From NVTR01 sp965237505 (GTDB lineage: Bacteria; Pseudomonadota; Alphaproteobacteria; Rhodobacterales; Rhodobacteraceae), in NCBI GenBank assembly GCA_965237505.1, contig CBDEFR010000008.1, forward strand, positions 186,001-250,000: DNA of 64,000 nucleotides. The letters run 5' to 3'. Below, piece by piece: positions 24,579 through 33,533 of the stretch; the first letter of the stretch is position 1, and each line of letters begins with the position of its first letter. The notes below the pieces were generated by a model, which was not told the origin of the DNA, made no database searches, and worked only from the letters and a program-made list of their open reading frames with translations. Position numbers and translations under genes: made by a program.

Positions 24579-25327
24579 CCGATACACCGCAGGTTCTGCT
24601 GCAGCATCACCTAAAAAAACTGCGCTTGCCGACATTCCTGGGCGAATATTCCAAACTTGCGCAACAATGCGCTGCTGAGAAGAAGGATCACGTCCAGTAT
24701 TTACTGCGGCTCTGCGAACTTGAACTGATAGAGCGGGAACGCCGGATGATCGAGCGGCGCATCAAGGCCGCGAAGTTTCCAGCCACCAAGAGCCTGGACA
24801 GCTTCGATTTCAAGGCGATCCCGTCACTCAACAAGCCGCTCGTGCTGGAGCTGGCGCGCTGTGAATACATCGACAAATACCAGAACATCATTGCCCTGGG
24901 GCCAAGTGGCACCGGTAAAACCCATGTCGCACTGGGGCTGGGATTGGCCGCCTGCCAGAAAGGCCTCAAGATCCGCTTCATAACCGCCGCATCACTGGTT
25001 CACGAATTGATCGAAGCTGTCGATGAACGCCGCCTGCAGAGGTTCCAAAAACAACTCACCAGCCAGAACCTTCTGATCATTGACGAGCTGGGCTTTGTCC
25101 CCTTGAGCAAAACCGGCGCTGAGCTGCTCTTCGAAGTCATCTCCCAATGCTATGAACGCGGCTCCATAATCATCACCTCAAATCTGCCGTTCGACGAATG
25201 GACCGAAATATTCGGATCCGAGCGCCTCACCGGTGCGCTCCTGGATCGCCTCACCCACCACGTCCATATACTGGAGATGAACGGCGACAGCTTTCGGCTA
25301 AAACAGAGCCGAAACGCCAGAGCCTGA
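24575..25327 (+). CDS. istB: IS21 ATP-binding helper IstB
   Basis: A 250-residue AAA+ ATPase that assists IstA in target selection. Walker A is GPSGTGKTH, Walker B is NLLIIDELGF, and sensor I is SIIITSNLPFDEW. The N-terminal helical region starts MTDTPQVLLQHHLKKLRLPT. The ATG at 24575 overlaps the istA stop by 4 bp, which fixes the start. Length is normal. Confidence 0.93.
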   Translation: MTDTPQVLLQHHLKKLRLPTFLGEYSKLAQQCAAEKKDHVQYLLRLCELELIERERRMIERRIKAAKFPATKSLDSFDFKAIPSLNKPLVLELARCEYIDKYQNIIALGPSGTGKTHVALGLGLAACQKGLKIRFITAASLVHELIEAVDERRLQRFQKQLTSQNLLIIDELGFVPLSKTGAELLFEVISQCYERGSIIITSNLPFDEWTEIFGSERLTGALLDRLTHHVHILEMNGDSFRLKQSRNARA

Positions 25328-25477
25328 ACCCGGTTTGAACTTGATGGATGTTGGCCTTTGGCCAACATGCGCCTTGTCACGCGTTAGCTTTATGGGGAGC
25401 ACACCCAACAAGGCGCGGCACCTCAACTGGCCCACTTTTACTCCGGCGAATGGCCCCTTTTTACGCCGGGATTGACA

Positions 25478-25652
25478 ACAAATCGTAAGGGGTTGCCATA
25501 GCCTCCCTTCCAACCTGAGCCATAACCTCGTCCCAGTAAGGCCGCGCCCACGCGCCATGCCGGAAGTTTCCCGACCTGTCCTCGGAAGCTTTGGCGGGGG
25601 CTTGCATGACTCCGTCAAGAGTAACGAACGTGAGGATTGCAAGCTCTCTCAT
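25478..25652 (-). pseudogene. Dihydrofolate-reductase-family gene, truncated by IS21
   Basis: From the ATG at 25652 (GGAAGG upstream) the frame reads MRELAILTFVTLDGVMQAPA and KASEDRSGNFRHGAWARPYW, the N-terminus of the RibD_C/YyaP-like dihydrofolate reductase family (VTLDGVMQAPG-like motif). It is cut at about residue 58 by the IS21 right end. No continuation is visible on the other side of the IS. Confidence 0.8.
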
Positions 25653-25847
25653 CACAAAACCTTCCTGGTTCAGCGGCAACGTATGTTCCGTTACTCGGCA
25701 ACACGACTGTGAATTGACCGGGCGACGACCGACTGTGCGTCCGATCGGGTTAATCCACCTTACGTCCGCTTATTCATTCGCGGCAACCGTTCAGTTTTAA
25801 AGATCAACTTCGGCAAAGTCCTCACATCCGACATTGGGTGTGGCGAA

Positions 25848-26627
25848 TTACACCACCCGTTCCACCATCATCTTTTTGATCTCGGCAATCGACTTGGCCG
25901 GGTTCAGGCCCTTGGGGCAGGTTTTGGTGCAGTTCATGATGGTGTGGCAGCGGTAGAGCTTGAACGGGTCTTCCAGATCGTCCAGCCGTTCGCCGGTGGC
26001 CTCGTCGCGTGAATCGATGATCCAGCGATAGGCGTGCAGCAGTGCCGCCGGGCCGAGGTAGCGGTCGCTGTTCCACCAGTAACTCGGACAACTGGTCGAA
26101 CAACAGGCGCACATCACGCATTCATACAGTCCGTCGAGCTTGTCGCGATCCGCAATCGACTGGCGCCATTCCTTGGCCGGCCGGTTGGTCTTGGTTTCCA
26201 GCCACGGCATGATACTGGCGTGCTGGGCGTAGAAATGCGTCAGATCCGGGATCAGGTCTTTCACCACCTCCATATGCGGCAGAGGGTAAATCCTCACGTC
26301 GCCCTTGATCTCATCCATCCCGTAGGTGCAGGCCAGGGTGTTGATCCCGTCAATGTTCATCGCGCACGAGCCACAGATGCCCTCGCGGCACGAGCGGCGG
26401 AAGGTGAGCGTCGGGTCGATCTCGGTCTTGATCTTGATCAGCGCGTCCAGAACCATCGGCCCGCAACTGGCCATATCGACGAAATAGGTGTCAACGCGGG
26501 GGTTTTCAGCATCGTCCGGGATCCATCGATAGATGGAAAACTTGCGGGAGTTCTTCGCGCCTTCAGGATTGGGCCAGGTCTTGCCAACCCGGACACGACT
26601 ATTTTTGGGCAGCGTTAGTTCAACCAT
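25848..26627 (-). CDS. sdhB: Succinate dehydrogenase iron-sulfur subunit
   Basis: A 259-residue SdhB that passes electrons from FAD in SdhA to ubiquinone through three Fe-S clusters. The [2Fe-2S] cysteines lie in SCREGICGSCAMNIDG. The [4Fe-4S] and [3Fe-4S] ligands lie in CVMCACCSTSCPSYWW and CHTIMNCTKTCPKGLNP. Full length. It is the last gene of the sdhC-sdhD-sdhA-lipoprotein-DUF3052-sdhB operon, with a 5-bp gap after the DUF3052 gene. Confidence 0.97.
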   Translation of the reverse strand: MVELTLPKNSRVRVGKTWPNPEGAKNSRKFSIYRWIPDDAENPRVDTYFVDMASCGPMVLDALIKIKTEIDPTLTFRRSCREGICGSCAMNIDGINTLACTYGMDEIKGDVRIYPLPHMEVVKDLIPDLTHFYAQHASIMPWLETKTNRPAKEWRQSIADRDKLDGLYECVMCACCSTSCPSYWWNSDRYLGPAALLHAYRWIIDSRDEATGERLDDLEDPFKLYRCHTIMNCTKTCPKGLNPAKSIAEIKKMMVERVV

Positions 26628-26631
26628 GCTC

Positions 26632-27087
26632 TCAGCCCTTCATTTCTGCATTTATATGGCCGGCGCGGAATTTGCGGCGCACCATCAGTTTCAGACCAGA
26701 CCAGACCTCGTCAACCGCGCAAACCTTGACATCGACCAGCACATCCGCCAGCGCGCGCGCACGGATCACGTCCTCGGTGACGTCTGTCGGCACTTTCGAG
26801 GCCTTCTTGGGCCAGGACATCCAGATCATTCCGTTTGGTTTTATCCGGTCGCGCAGGATCGGCATGGCCGCGTCCACTGTCGCCGCGCTGACGGTGAACA
26901 GGTGGATGTAATCCAGTTGATCGCCCTTCAGCGCGGCCCAGTCATCGACTTGTTCGACCGATACGAATGCGCGGGCTGACAACAGCGCCGTTTGGTTGTC
27001 TGGCAGCGCCGCAAACGCCACCGCCTGGCCATCCTTGAGCCCCAGCTTCTTCGGCAACGGGGTGCCGGAATATCCTGCCGTGGCCAT
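26632..27087 (-). CDS. DUF3052 family protein
   Basis: A protein of about 151 residues starting MATAGYSGTPLPKKLGLKDG, the hallmark N-terminus of DUF3052. The rest (LDYIHLFTVSAATVDAAMPI, PNGMIWMSWPKKASK) is conserved-looking, with no catalytic residues known to me. It sits between the lipoprotein gene and sdhB in the sdh operon. An upstream in-frame start would add 22 residues overlapping the lipoprotein gene, so 27087 is preferred. The function is unknown. Confidence 0.75.
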   Translation of the reverse strand: MATAGYSGTPLPKKLGLKDGQAVAFAALPDNQTALLSARAFVSVEQVDDWAALKGDQLDYIHLFTVSAATVDAAMPILRDRIKPNGMIWMSWPKKASKVPTDVTEDVIRARALADVLVDVKVCAVDEVWSGLKLMVRRKFRAGHINAEMKG

Positions 27088-27095
27088 ACCGCCGC

Positions 27096-27419
27096 CTAAC
27101 CCAAAACCGCCAAAAGCGCGCTTTGCGCGATGCATTGCGATGTTGCCGGGCATCTGGCGATGGTCAGAACCGTCGCAACCGCAGCCTCGCCAACACCACC
27201 AACAGCGCTTTGGGCCAAGTCAAACAGTTCGCCGACGGTTGCATTTTCGATGATGCAATCGGTATAAGGCGCGGCGTCGATGCCGGGAAACTGCTGTTGG
27301 ACCACAGTATTGACCGCGCCCTTGGCGACATCGCGGGTGGTCTCTTCGACGACTGCATTGGCGATGTCGCAGGCGGCAAGGGCCAGCGCGAAGAGGCTTA
27401 TTGCGATCAGGCTTTTCAT
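27096..27419 (-). CDS. Small lipoprotein in the sdh operon
   Basis: A 107-residue protein with signal peptide MKSLIAISLFALALAACDIA, so the lipobox is LAAC with lipidation at the cysteine. The mature part has three further cysteines and hydrophobic helices. Its ATG overlaps the sdhA stop (TGATG), which implies translational coupling with sdhA. The family is not recognised. Genes like this are seen inside sdh operons of Rhodobacterales, but the role is unclear. Confidence 0.7.
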   Translation of the reverse strand: MKSLIAISLFALALAACDIANAVVEETTRDVAKGAVNTVVQQQFPGIDAAPYTDCIIENATVGELFDLAQSAVGGVGEAAVATVLTIARCPATSQCIAQSALLAVLG

Positions 27420-29224
27420 CAATACACCCGCGCCTTGGGGGCGATTTTCTTCAGGTCGATGCCGCCCTCGTCCTCAGTCGTCAACGGCTCCAGATGCACA
27501 TCGCGATAGCTCAGCTTGACCTTGTTGCCTTTGATGCGGGCCAGCGAGTGCTTGCGCCAATTTACGTCGTCGCGATCCGGGTAATCCTCGTGTGCATGCG
27601 CGCCGCGGCTTTCCTTGCGCGCCTCGGCCGCCACGATGGTGGCCAGCGCGTTCGGCATCAGGTTGGTCAGCTCGAGCGTTTCCATCAGGTCACTGTTCCA
27701 GATCAACGAGCGGTCGGTGACATTCAGATCACCCAGCTTTGCGGCCACCTTGGTCATCTTTTTCAGCCCCGCTGCCAGTGTCTTGTTGGTGCGGAATACC
27801 GCCGCCTCGGCCTGCATGGTCTTTTGCATTTCCAGCCGCAGGTCCGCCGACGGCACGCCGCCCTTGGCGTGGCGCAGCCCGTCAAACCGGTCCAGTGCGG
27901 CGTCAATTGATTTGCCGCTCAGTGCCGCATTCGGTGCTTTCGCGTCCACAATTTCACCGGCCCGGATCGCCGCCGCACGGCCAAACACCACCAGATCGAT
28001 CAGGCTGTTGGACCCCAGGCGATTGGCGCCATGAACACTCGCACACCCGGCTTCCCCCACCGCCATCAACCCCGGAGCGATACGGTCATGATCCTGTGCC
28101 GTCGGGTTCAACACCTCACCCCAGTAATTCGTCGGAATGCCGCCCATGTTGTAATGCACGGTCGGCAGTACCGGGATCGGCTCGCGGCTCAGATCAACTC
28201 CGGCGAAGATCCTTGCGCTCTCGGAAATCCCCGGCAGACGCAGCGCCAGGGTTTCCGGCGGCAGATGGTTCAGGTTCAAGTGCAGATGGTCCTTGTCCGG
28301 CCCAACCCCGCGCCCCTCGCGAATCTCCAGCGTCATACAGCGGCTGACCACATCGCGCGATGCCAGATCCTTGTAAGTCGGCGCATAGCGTTCCATGAAC
28401 CGCTCGCCTTGCGCATTGGTCAGATACCCACCTTCGCCGCGCGCGCCTTCGGTGATCAGCGTTCCGGCGCCGTAAATCCCGGTCGGGTGAAACTGCACAA
28501 ACTCCATATCCTGCAGCGGCAGACCGGCCCGCGCCACCATGCCGCCGCCATCGCCGGTGCAGGTGTGCGCCGAGGTGCAACTGAAATAGGCGCGCCCGTA
28601 GCCGCCGGTGGCCAGCACCGTCATTTTGGCGTTGAACAAATGGATGGTGCCGTCGTCCAGCTTCCAGCACACCACCCCCTGACAGGTGCCGCCATCGGCC
28701 ATGATCAGATCAATTGCGAAGTATTCGATGTAAAACTCGGCGTTATGCTTCAGCGATTGCCCATACAGTGTGTGCAACATTGCGTGCCCGGTGCGGTCGG
28801 CCGCCGCACAAGTGCGCTGCACCGGCGGGCCTTCGCCAAATTCGGTGGTATGGCCGCCAAACGGACGCTGATAAATCTTGCCGTCTTCAGTGCGGCTAAA
28901 CGGCACGCCGTAATGCTCCAGCTCATACACCGCCTTGGGCGCCTCGCGCGCCAGATATTCCATCGCGTCGGTGTCGCCCAGCCAATCGCTGCCCTTAACC
29001 GTGTCATACATATGCCACTGCCAGTGATCCGGGCCCATATTGGACAGCGAGGCCGCAATCCCGCCTTGCGCCGCCACCGTGTGGCTGCGGGTCGGGAACA
29101 CCTTGGTCACGCAAGCGGTGCGCAGTCCCTGCTCGGCCATGCCCAGAGTCGCCCGCAACCCGGCGCCCCCGGCCCCCACCACAACCACGTCATACTCGTG
29201 GGTCTCATAGTCATATGCGGCCAT
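27419..29224 (-). CDS. sdhA: Succinate dehydrogenase flavoprotein subunit
   Basis: The 601-residue catalytic subunit that oxidises succinate to fumarate in complex II. The FAD fold begins VVVVGAGGAGLRATLG. The covalent FAD histidine lies in TRSHTVAAQGG. Active-site regions include HPTGIYGAGTLITEGARGEG and NMGGIPTNYWGEVL. The length is normal. It follows sdhD by 15 bp. Confidence 0.97.
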   Translation of the reverse strand: MAAYDYETHEYDVVVVGAGGAGLRATLGMAEQGLRTACVTKVFPTRSHTVAAQGGIAASLSNMGPDHWQWHMYDTVKGSDWLGDTDAMEYLAREAPKAVYELEHYGVPFSRTEDGKIYQRPFGGHTTEFGEGPPVQRTCAAADRTGHAMLHTLYGQSLKHNAEFYIEYFAIDLIMADGGTCQGVVCWKLDDGTIHLFNAKMTVLATGGYGRAYFSCTSAHTCTGDGGGMVARAGLPLQDMEFVQFHPTGIYGAGTLITEGARGEGGYLTNAQGERFMERYAPTYKDLASRDVVSRCMTLEIREGRGVGPDKDHLHLNLNHLPPETLALRLPGISESARIFAGVDLSREPIPVLPTVHYNMGGIPTNYWGEVLNPTAQDHDRIAPGLMAVGEAGCASVHGANRLGSNSLIDLVVFGRAAAIRAGEIVDAKAPNAALSGKSIDAALDRFDGLRHAKGGVPSADLRLEMQKTMQAEAAVFRTNKTLAAGLKKMTKVAAKLGDLNVTDRSLIWNSDLMETLELTNLMPNALATIVAAEARKESRGAHAHEDYPDRDDVNWRKHSLARIKGNKVKLSYRDVHLEPLTTEDEGGIDLKKIAPKARVY

Positions 29225-29239
29225 TCTGGTGGTTGCTCC

Positions 29240-29611
29240 TTAAAATGCAATCTTGGCGATGGCGTAAAGCCCGGTCGCCATCACGCCGTAGCTGACGGCA
29301 ATCATCAAAATAATCGCGATCTTGCGGGCCAATCCGTGCACGTAATCCTCGATCAAAATCTGCACACCGTTCTTGAAATGTATCATTCCCACAACAATTG
29401 TCAGCGCCGCCACAATCGCCGGAAAGGGGTGCGAATAGTAGGTCACGACGCGGGCGCGCGGCTCGCCCAGCATCGGCCCAAAGGTAAAGATGAACAGTGG
29501 CACCAGAACCAAAAGCGCCATCGCGCTGATTGTCATGCCCCAGTGATGGCGGGTGCCGCCCCTGGCTGATCCAAGTCCGGTGGCACGTTTTCGATCGGTT
29601 AGAAATGCCAT
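29240..29611 (-). CDS. sdhD: Succinate dehydrogenase membrane anchor SdhD
   Basis: A 123-residue protein with three membrane helices (about 26-46, 57-77, 92-118) and the conserved HFKNGVQILIEDYVHG segment, with the heme-ligand-type His/Asp-Tyr region. It anchors SdhAB and helps form the quinone site. It is preceded by sdhC with a 9-bp gap. Confidence 0.93.
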   Translation of the reverse strand: MAFLTDRKRATGLGSARGGTRHHWGMTISAMALLVLVPLFIFTFGPMLGEPRARVVTYYSHPFPAIVAALTIVVGMIHFKNGVQILIEDYVHGLARKIAIILMIAVSYGVMATGLYAIAKIAF

Positions 29612-29620
29612 CCGCGCGCC

Positions 29621-30004
29621 CTAAATGATCACAATGGTCAGGATTGTCAGCACCACCGATCCGCCGAGCACGCCCCAGCCGAGCCTCTCGGCAATCTCAA
29701 TCTCCAGCCCGCGCCCGGTGTCCCAGTACAGATGCCGCAAGCCGGCCAGCAGGTGATACCACAATGCCCAAAGCGATGCCGTCATCACCAGATCGCCGAA
29801 CCAGCTGGTCATGATCCCGTCCACATTGGTAAACGCTGCTGGTGAAATGATGATTGACATGAACCATGCCACCACCAGAACCGCCCCCAGCAACAGCGCG
29901 TTGCCGGTGACCCGGGTCAGGATCGAGGTCATCGAGGTCAACTGTGGCCGGTAGATCGTCAGGTGCGGTGAAAGCGGCCGGTTGTCCCGGTTCTGATCAG
30001 CCAT
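29621..30004 (-). CDS. sdhC: Succinate dehydrogenase cytochrome b556 subunit SdhC
   Basis: A 127-residue protein beginning NRPLSPHLTIYRPQLTSMTS, the standard SdhC start motif, with ILTRVTGNALLLGAVL and the heme-binding histidine region HLLAGLRHLYWDTG, and three membrane helices. It is the first gene of the sdh operon. A TTAGCGCTGT-like site lies about 80 bp upstream. Confidence 0.95.
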   Translation of the reverse strand: MADQNRDNRPLSPHLTIYRPQLTSMTSILTRVTGNALLLGAVLVVAWFMSIIISPAAFTNVDGIMTSWFGDLVMTASLWALWYHLLAGLRHLYWDTGRGLEIEIAERLGWGVLGGSVVLTILTIVII

Positions 30005-30082
30005 TTCTGCCCCCCTTCCTCAGCTGTGCCGTGCTGCCTGTCGACAAGTGTTATCGAACACTCTGCGCGAATTATAGTGGCG

Positions 30083-30094
30083 ACAGCGCTAACA
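30083..30094. promoter_or_regulatory. CceR-like site upstream of sdhC
   Basis: ACAGCGCTAACA resembles the TTAGCGCTAA palindrome that I recall for the LacI-type regulator CceR of central carbon genes in alphaproteobacteria. Similar sites lie upstream of mdh (34906) and sucC (38557). Motif match only. Confidence 0.45.
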
Positions 30095-30194
30095 GATCGC
30101 AAATCCCAAAGTTTCCTGCCAAATCCGGTATTCGTTCACAAGATTTTCTTGTCGAAATTGCGAATTTGACAACCTCACGCCTGCACTGCCGCGT

Positions 30195-30869
30195 TCAATT
30201 GAAATTTGCGTCAAGTCGCGACACCTGAACCGTCGTTTCCCGCCTGAGCTTGATCCGCATCTTTGTGGCGTAATCCTCAAAGCCATCCGCGGTGACCACA
30301 AAGCTGCCCTCGCCGGTGATTACGTTTTCCCAGAAATATCCGGTGAGGTCGTCTTCGGCGCCTTCGATCACCAAGGCGTTCACCGTCACCCCCGCAGCCC
30401 TGAGATCGGCCAGAATGAACCGCGGCTCGACCCCTTCGTTTGACGAGCCGTCGCCGGACACGTCGATCACGTAGCGATTGCACAGTGGCACCAGCGCAAT
30501 TTCCCCAAGCGTGAACCGCAGCGCCTCGCCAATCGCCGTCGAGTAGTCTCGCCATGCCCGCGGAGTCGACTCCACAAGATCGGCAAACGCCGCCACATCA
30601 TCAAATGTGCGCAGCTGGCGCCACGGAATGGCCAATGCCTGGCGCGATGTTCCGGTCCATTGCACCAGCGCCAGCTGCGCCTCGGCTTTGACCAGCGCCT
30701 CGGCAACTACGCCGTCGCGCAATCCTGCCGCCAGTCCCTGCATCTGGATGCGATATTCCTTTGGGTCAACCGACCCGGAGACATCCACCGCCAATGCCAG
30801 CGCCAGTTCGCAGGCCATCGCTGGACCCGCCCACAACAGCCCCAAGCACGCCAGCGCCGCCGTTCTCAT
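30195..30869 (-). CDS. DUF1194 (von Willebrand A-like) secreted protein
   Basis: About 224 residues. A signal peptide (MRTAALACLGLLWAGPAMAC) precedes a VWA-like fold with the MIDAS motif in ALAVDVSGSVDPKEYRIQM and later VIDVSGDGSSNEG, as in DUF1194. It should be periplasmic and bind a divalent metal. The start at 30869 is chosen for the signal peptide; an upstream extension would be arginine-rich and overlap a repeat motif. The function is unknown. It lies between the mch operon and sdhC. Confidence 0.8.
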   Translation of the reverse strand: MRTAALACLGLLWAGPAMACELALALAVDVSGSVDPKEYRIQMQGLAAGLRDGVVAEALVKAEAQLALVQWTGTSRQALAIPWRQLRTFDDVAAFADLVESTPRAWRDYSTAIGEALRFTLGEIALVPLCNRYVIDVSGDGSSNEGVEPRFILADLRAAGVTVNALVIEGAEDDLTGYFWENVITGEGSFVVTADGFEDYATKMRIKLRRETTVQVSRLDANFN

Positions 30870-30909
30870 CTTGCCGGACCGATACACAAACCGCCTTGCT
30901 CCCACATCT

Positions 30910-30960
30910 TCTTTGCAAAAATATCCTCGCCGAAGGCACGCGCGTCCGCAAGGACGCCAG
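30910..30960. repeat. Intergenic TTTGCAAAAATATCC motif
   Basis: CTTTGCAAAAATATCCTCGC followed by GAAGGCACGCGCGTCC. Related copies occur at 14446/22423 and 48047, with weaker forms at about 46608 and 59527. This is a common Rhodobacterales intergenic repeat class near gene ends; the role is not certain. Confidence 0.5.
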
Positions 30961-31020
30961 AATAAGCGCGGCGCCGCACGGCGCCTCAATTAGCCTAATC
31001 TCAATTTTCCAAGCGCAGGA

Positions 31021-32046
31021 TCACAACGGCATGAGCGCCCAGTAATCCAGATCAAGCAACACGTCCGGCAGATACTTGCCGTCGTTGCCGCGCAGGGCAA
31101 ACGCCTCGCCCCTTGTCGCCACCAGCCGCAGCCGGATCGCACCGACCCCCGGCGCTCGCGTTTCCGCGGTGTCCAGAACTTCGGACCAGGCCCGCACCGT
31201 GTCGCCAGAAAAACACGGGTTGGCGTGCGCCCCGCTGTTCAGCCCGACGATCATCTGCGCATTCGCCAGTCCGTTGAAACTCAAGCTGCGCGCCAGTGAC
31301 ATCACGTGCCCGCCATAGATCAGCCGCTTGCCATCCGGGCGCGCCGTCACGTCGAAATGCACACGCGCACTGTTCTGCCACAACCGCGTGGCGATCATGT
31401 GCTCGGCTTCCTCAATCGTCACGCCATCAACATGGTCGATCTGCTCACCGATCGCATAATCGCGCAATCGATGCGGCTCGCCGGCCAGCGCAAAATCGTA
31501 ACCCGAGAAATTCAAGCCCTCCGGAGCGACCAGCGCGGCCGCATTCACCGCCGCACTCAGTTCCGGGATCACAGCATCGGGCGCCGGTGCGTCCGGGTCG
31601 CGCTTGCGCACCATGACCCACCTGACAAAGCTCAGAACCGGCTCGTCGCGCTGGTTCAACCCTGTGGTCCGGACCCAGACGACGCCGGATTTTCCGCTGG
31701 AATTCTGTTTCACTCCGATAATGTCGCTGACCGAGCGCAGCGTGTCACCGGGATAGACCGGCTTGAGCCAGCGCCCCTCGGCGTAGCCCAGATTTGCCAT
31801 CGCATTCAGCGAAATATCGCCAACCGTCTTGCCAAGCACCAGGTGAAACACCACCAGATCATCCAGCGGCGAACGGTCCAGCCCGCAGGCAGTTGCAAAC
31901 GGATCGGACGAATACAGCGTGTGACGCGCCGGATAGAGCGCGTGATACAGCGCCCGCTCACCGGCTGACACCGTGCGCGGCGCTGCGTGGATGATCGTCT
32001 CACCCAGCCGAAAATCTTCGAAAAATCGACCGCGGCTGGCCTTCAC
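31021..32046 (-). CDS. mch: Mesaconyl-CoA hydratase (beta-methylmalyl-CoA dehydratase)
   Basis: A 341-residue double-hotdog MaoC-type hydratase that interconverts mesaconyl-C1-CoA and beta-methylmalyl-CoA in the ethylmalonyl-CoA pathway. It begins GRFFEDFRLGETIIHA and has two related halves, with HTLYSSDPFATACGL and VVWVRTTGLNQRDEPVLSF in the first and YGGHVMSLARSLSFNGL in the second. The size is typical of Mch. Its GTG start overlaps the nnrU stop (GTGA), so it is the third gene of the mcl2-nnrU-mch operon. Confidence 0.92.
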   Translation of the reverse strand: MKASRGRFFEDFRLGETIIHAAPRTVSAGERALYHALYPARHTLYSSDPFATACGLDRSPLDDLVVFHLVLGKTVGDISLNAMANLGYAEGRWLKPVYPGDTLRSVSDIIGVKQNSSGKSGVVWVRTTGLNQRDEPVLSFVRWVMVRKRDPDAPAPDAVIPELSAAVNAAALVAPEGLNFSGYDFALAGEPHRLRDYAIGEQIDHVDGVTIEEAEHMIATRLWQNSARVHFDVTARPDGKRLIYGGHVMSLARSLSFNGLANAQMIVGLNSGAHANPCFSGDTVRAWSEVLDTAETRAPGVGAIRLRLVATRGEAFALRGNDGKYLPDVLLDLDYWALMPL

Positions 32047-32600
32047 GCAGCGGCCCCGGGAAATGGCGACGGACCGATCAGCACATGGATACCGACAATC
32101 ACCGCGAACACCACAATCGAGATGATCACTAGCCGAATATCGCCGACCTGGCTGCCGCCCTGCCAGGGCTCATAGTCCGGCTCGGCCCGGTTGATCAAAG
32201 CGATAGACCCGAGCGCCCACACACCGAGGCCGCCAAACAGCACCAGCGATGCAAGATCGCCGTTCACCAGCAAATGCGCCACAACCCAGATCAGAAAGCC
32301 GGTCAGCATCGGGTGTCGCAGCTTTTCGCGCAACCGGCTTTTGGAGTTGCCAGCGCCCATCAACGCCACCGCAACCAGCATCAGCGCGGTGTTGACATTA
32401 ACCGCCCAGCCGCCCAGATCCCACAACGGCACATCGCCCGCCGCTTTATACCCAATCACCATCAAAACAATCGCCGCCACGCTCAGAACCGCGACAACCC
32501 CCTTGCCGACGTTGCCCAACGAGGCCCGCATGTCCGGTGCCAGCCGTTTGAAATAATGCGCCGCCATCCACAGCGCCACCCCCAAAATAATCCAGATCAT
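32043..32600 (-). CDS. NnrU family membrane protein
   Basis: A 185-residue protein with five or six membrane helices and the NnrU pattern AHYFKRLAP and LRHPMLTGFLIWVVAHLLVNGD. NnrU was named from denitrification loci, but homologues of unknown role are widespread. The ATG lies directly after the mcl2 stop, and the end overlaps mch. No denitrification gene is nearby, so a link to nitrogen oxides is not supported here. Confidence 0.85.
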   Translation of the reverse strand: MIWIILGVALWMAAHYFKRLAPDMRASLGNVGKGVVAVLSVAAIVLMVIGYKAAGDVPLWDLGGWAVNVNTALMLVAVALMGAGNSKSRLREKLRHPMLTGFLIWVVAHLLVNGDLASLVLFGGLGVWALGSIALINRAEPDYEPWQGGSQVGDIRLVIISIVVFAVIVGIHVLIGPSPFPGAAA

Positions 32601-33455
32601 CTAGCCCTCCATCGCCGCAATTGCCGCCGCTTTTGCCAAAGTGGCCCGTGCGGTTTCTGCATGCAGGATTTCTACTATCCGCCCGTCCACAACCGCAACA
32701 CCTTTGCCGGCCTTGGCCGCATCTTCGAACGCCACAATCTGGCGTTTCGCCATATCCACTTCGCCGTCGGTCGGCCCGAACACCGTATTTGCCACCGCAA
32801 CCTGCGCCGGGTGGATCAGGGTCTTGCCGTCAAACCCCATGTCGCGGCCCTGCTGGCATTCGCCGCGCAGCCCGTCGGTATCGCGAAACGCATTGTAAAC
32901 CCCGTCAAGGCACACCAGCCGATGCGCACGCGCGGCCAGCAGGCAGGTCTGCAACGCCAGGATCAGCGGCGCCCGGTCGGGCGTGTGACGCCCGCCAAGG
33001 TCATGCCCCAGATCGTTGGTGCCCATGACCAAACCGGCCACCCTGGGATGGGCCGCGATCTCGACCGCGTTAAGAATGCCAAGCGGCGATTCCATCATCG
33101 CCCAGATCGCCACATCCGGGATCAGTGCGGCCAGAACATCCACGTCGGCGCCGCAACCGACTTTGGGCAGCACCATACCGTCAATATCCAGCCCGACATA
33201 CGCCGCCACATCATCGCGACCCCATTCCGTATCCAGCCCATTCACCCGCACCAGGCGGGCGCGCGGCCTATAAGCCCCGGCCCGCACGGCTTCGGCCACC
33301 ATAACCCGCGCGTTGGGCTTTTGATCAGCCGCAACTGCGTCTTCCAGATCGAATATCAGCGCGTCAGCCGGCAATGACCGCGCTTTTTCAAGCGCCCGGG
33401 CGCTGGAACCCGGAATATAAAGCACAGATCTGAACGGGCGCGATACCGGCGTCAT
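32601..33455 (-). CDS. mcl2: (3S)-Malyl-CoA thioesterase (CitE-like)
   Basis: A 284-residue HpcH/HpaI-CitE family enzyme beginning MTPVSRPFRSVLYIPGSSAR, with ADALIFDLEDAVAADQK for Mg2+/CoA binding, AMMESPLGILNAVEIA and GFDGKTLIHPAQV. The shorter length and the N-terminus fit Mcl2 (malyl-CoA thioesterase) rather than Mcl1 lyase. It would hydrolyse (S)-malyl-CoA to malate, the exit of the pathway into the TCA cycle. The start at 33455 was chosen by homology, since the open frame extends 63 codons further up. Confidence 0.85.
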   Translation of the reverse strand: MTPVSRPFRSVLYIPGSSARALEKARSLPADALIFDLEDAVAADQKPNARVMVAEAVRAGAYRPRARLVRVNGLDTEWGRDDVAAYVGLDIDGMVLPKVGCGADVDVLAALIPDVAIWAMMESPLGILNAVEIAAHPRVAGLVMGTNDLGHDLGGRHTPDRAPLILALQTCLLAARAHRLVCLDGVYNAFRDTDGLRGECQQGRDMGFDGKTLIHPAQVAVANTVFGPTDGEVDMAKRQIVAFEDAAKAGKGVAVVDGRIVEILHAETARATLAKAAAIAAMEG

Positions 33456-33517
33456 GATTCTCTCCATTTCACGGTGGCGCAAAACTCTACACATTCGTCG
33501 TAAATCGCAAGCCGCAT

Positions 33518-33533
33518 TTGCCGCACTGCAGAA
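33518..33533. promoter_or_regulatory. Candidate operator shared by ethylmalonyl-CoA genes (mcl2 copy)
   Basis: TTGCCGCACTGCAGAA lies 63 bp upstream of mcl2 and differs from the ecm copy at one position. AAAGCAAATTTG, a TTTGCAAA-like half-site, follows at once. Confidence 0.5.

Larger units (their letters stand above)
23015..25477 (+). mobile_element. IS21-family element (ends approximate)
   Basis: istA and istB overlap by ATGA as usual. Repeats of the GGAGTAAAA kind occur near both ends (about 23020 and complementary near 25430-25470), and the right end probably lies at ...GGGATTGACA near 25477. No clear target duplication is seen, so either the left border is misplaced or flanking DNA was lost. 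Confidence 0.75.

Noticed and set aside
28031..29569. A 512-codon plus-strand open frame
   Set aside because: Antisense to sdhA and sdhD; no family motifs and unusual amino-acid composition.
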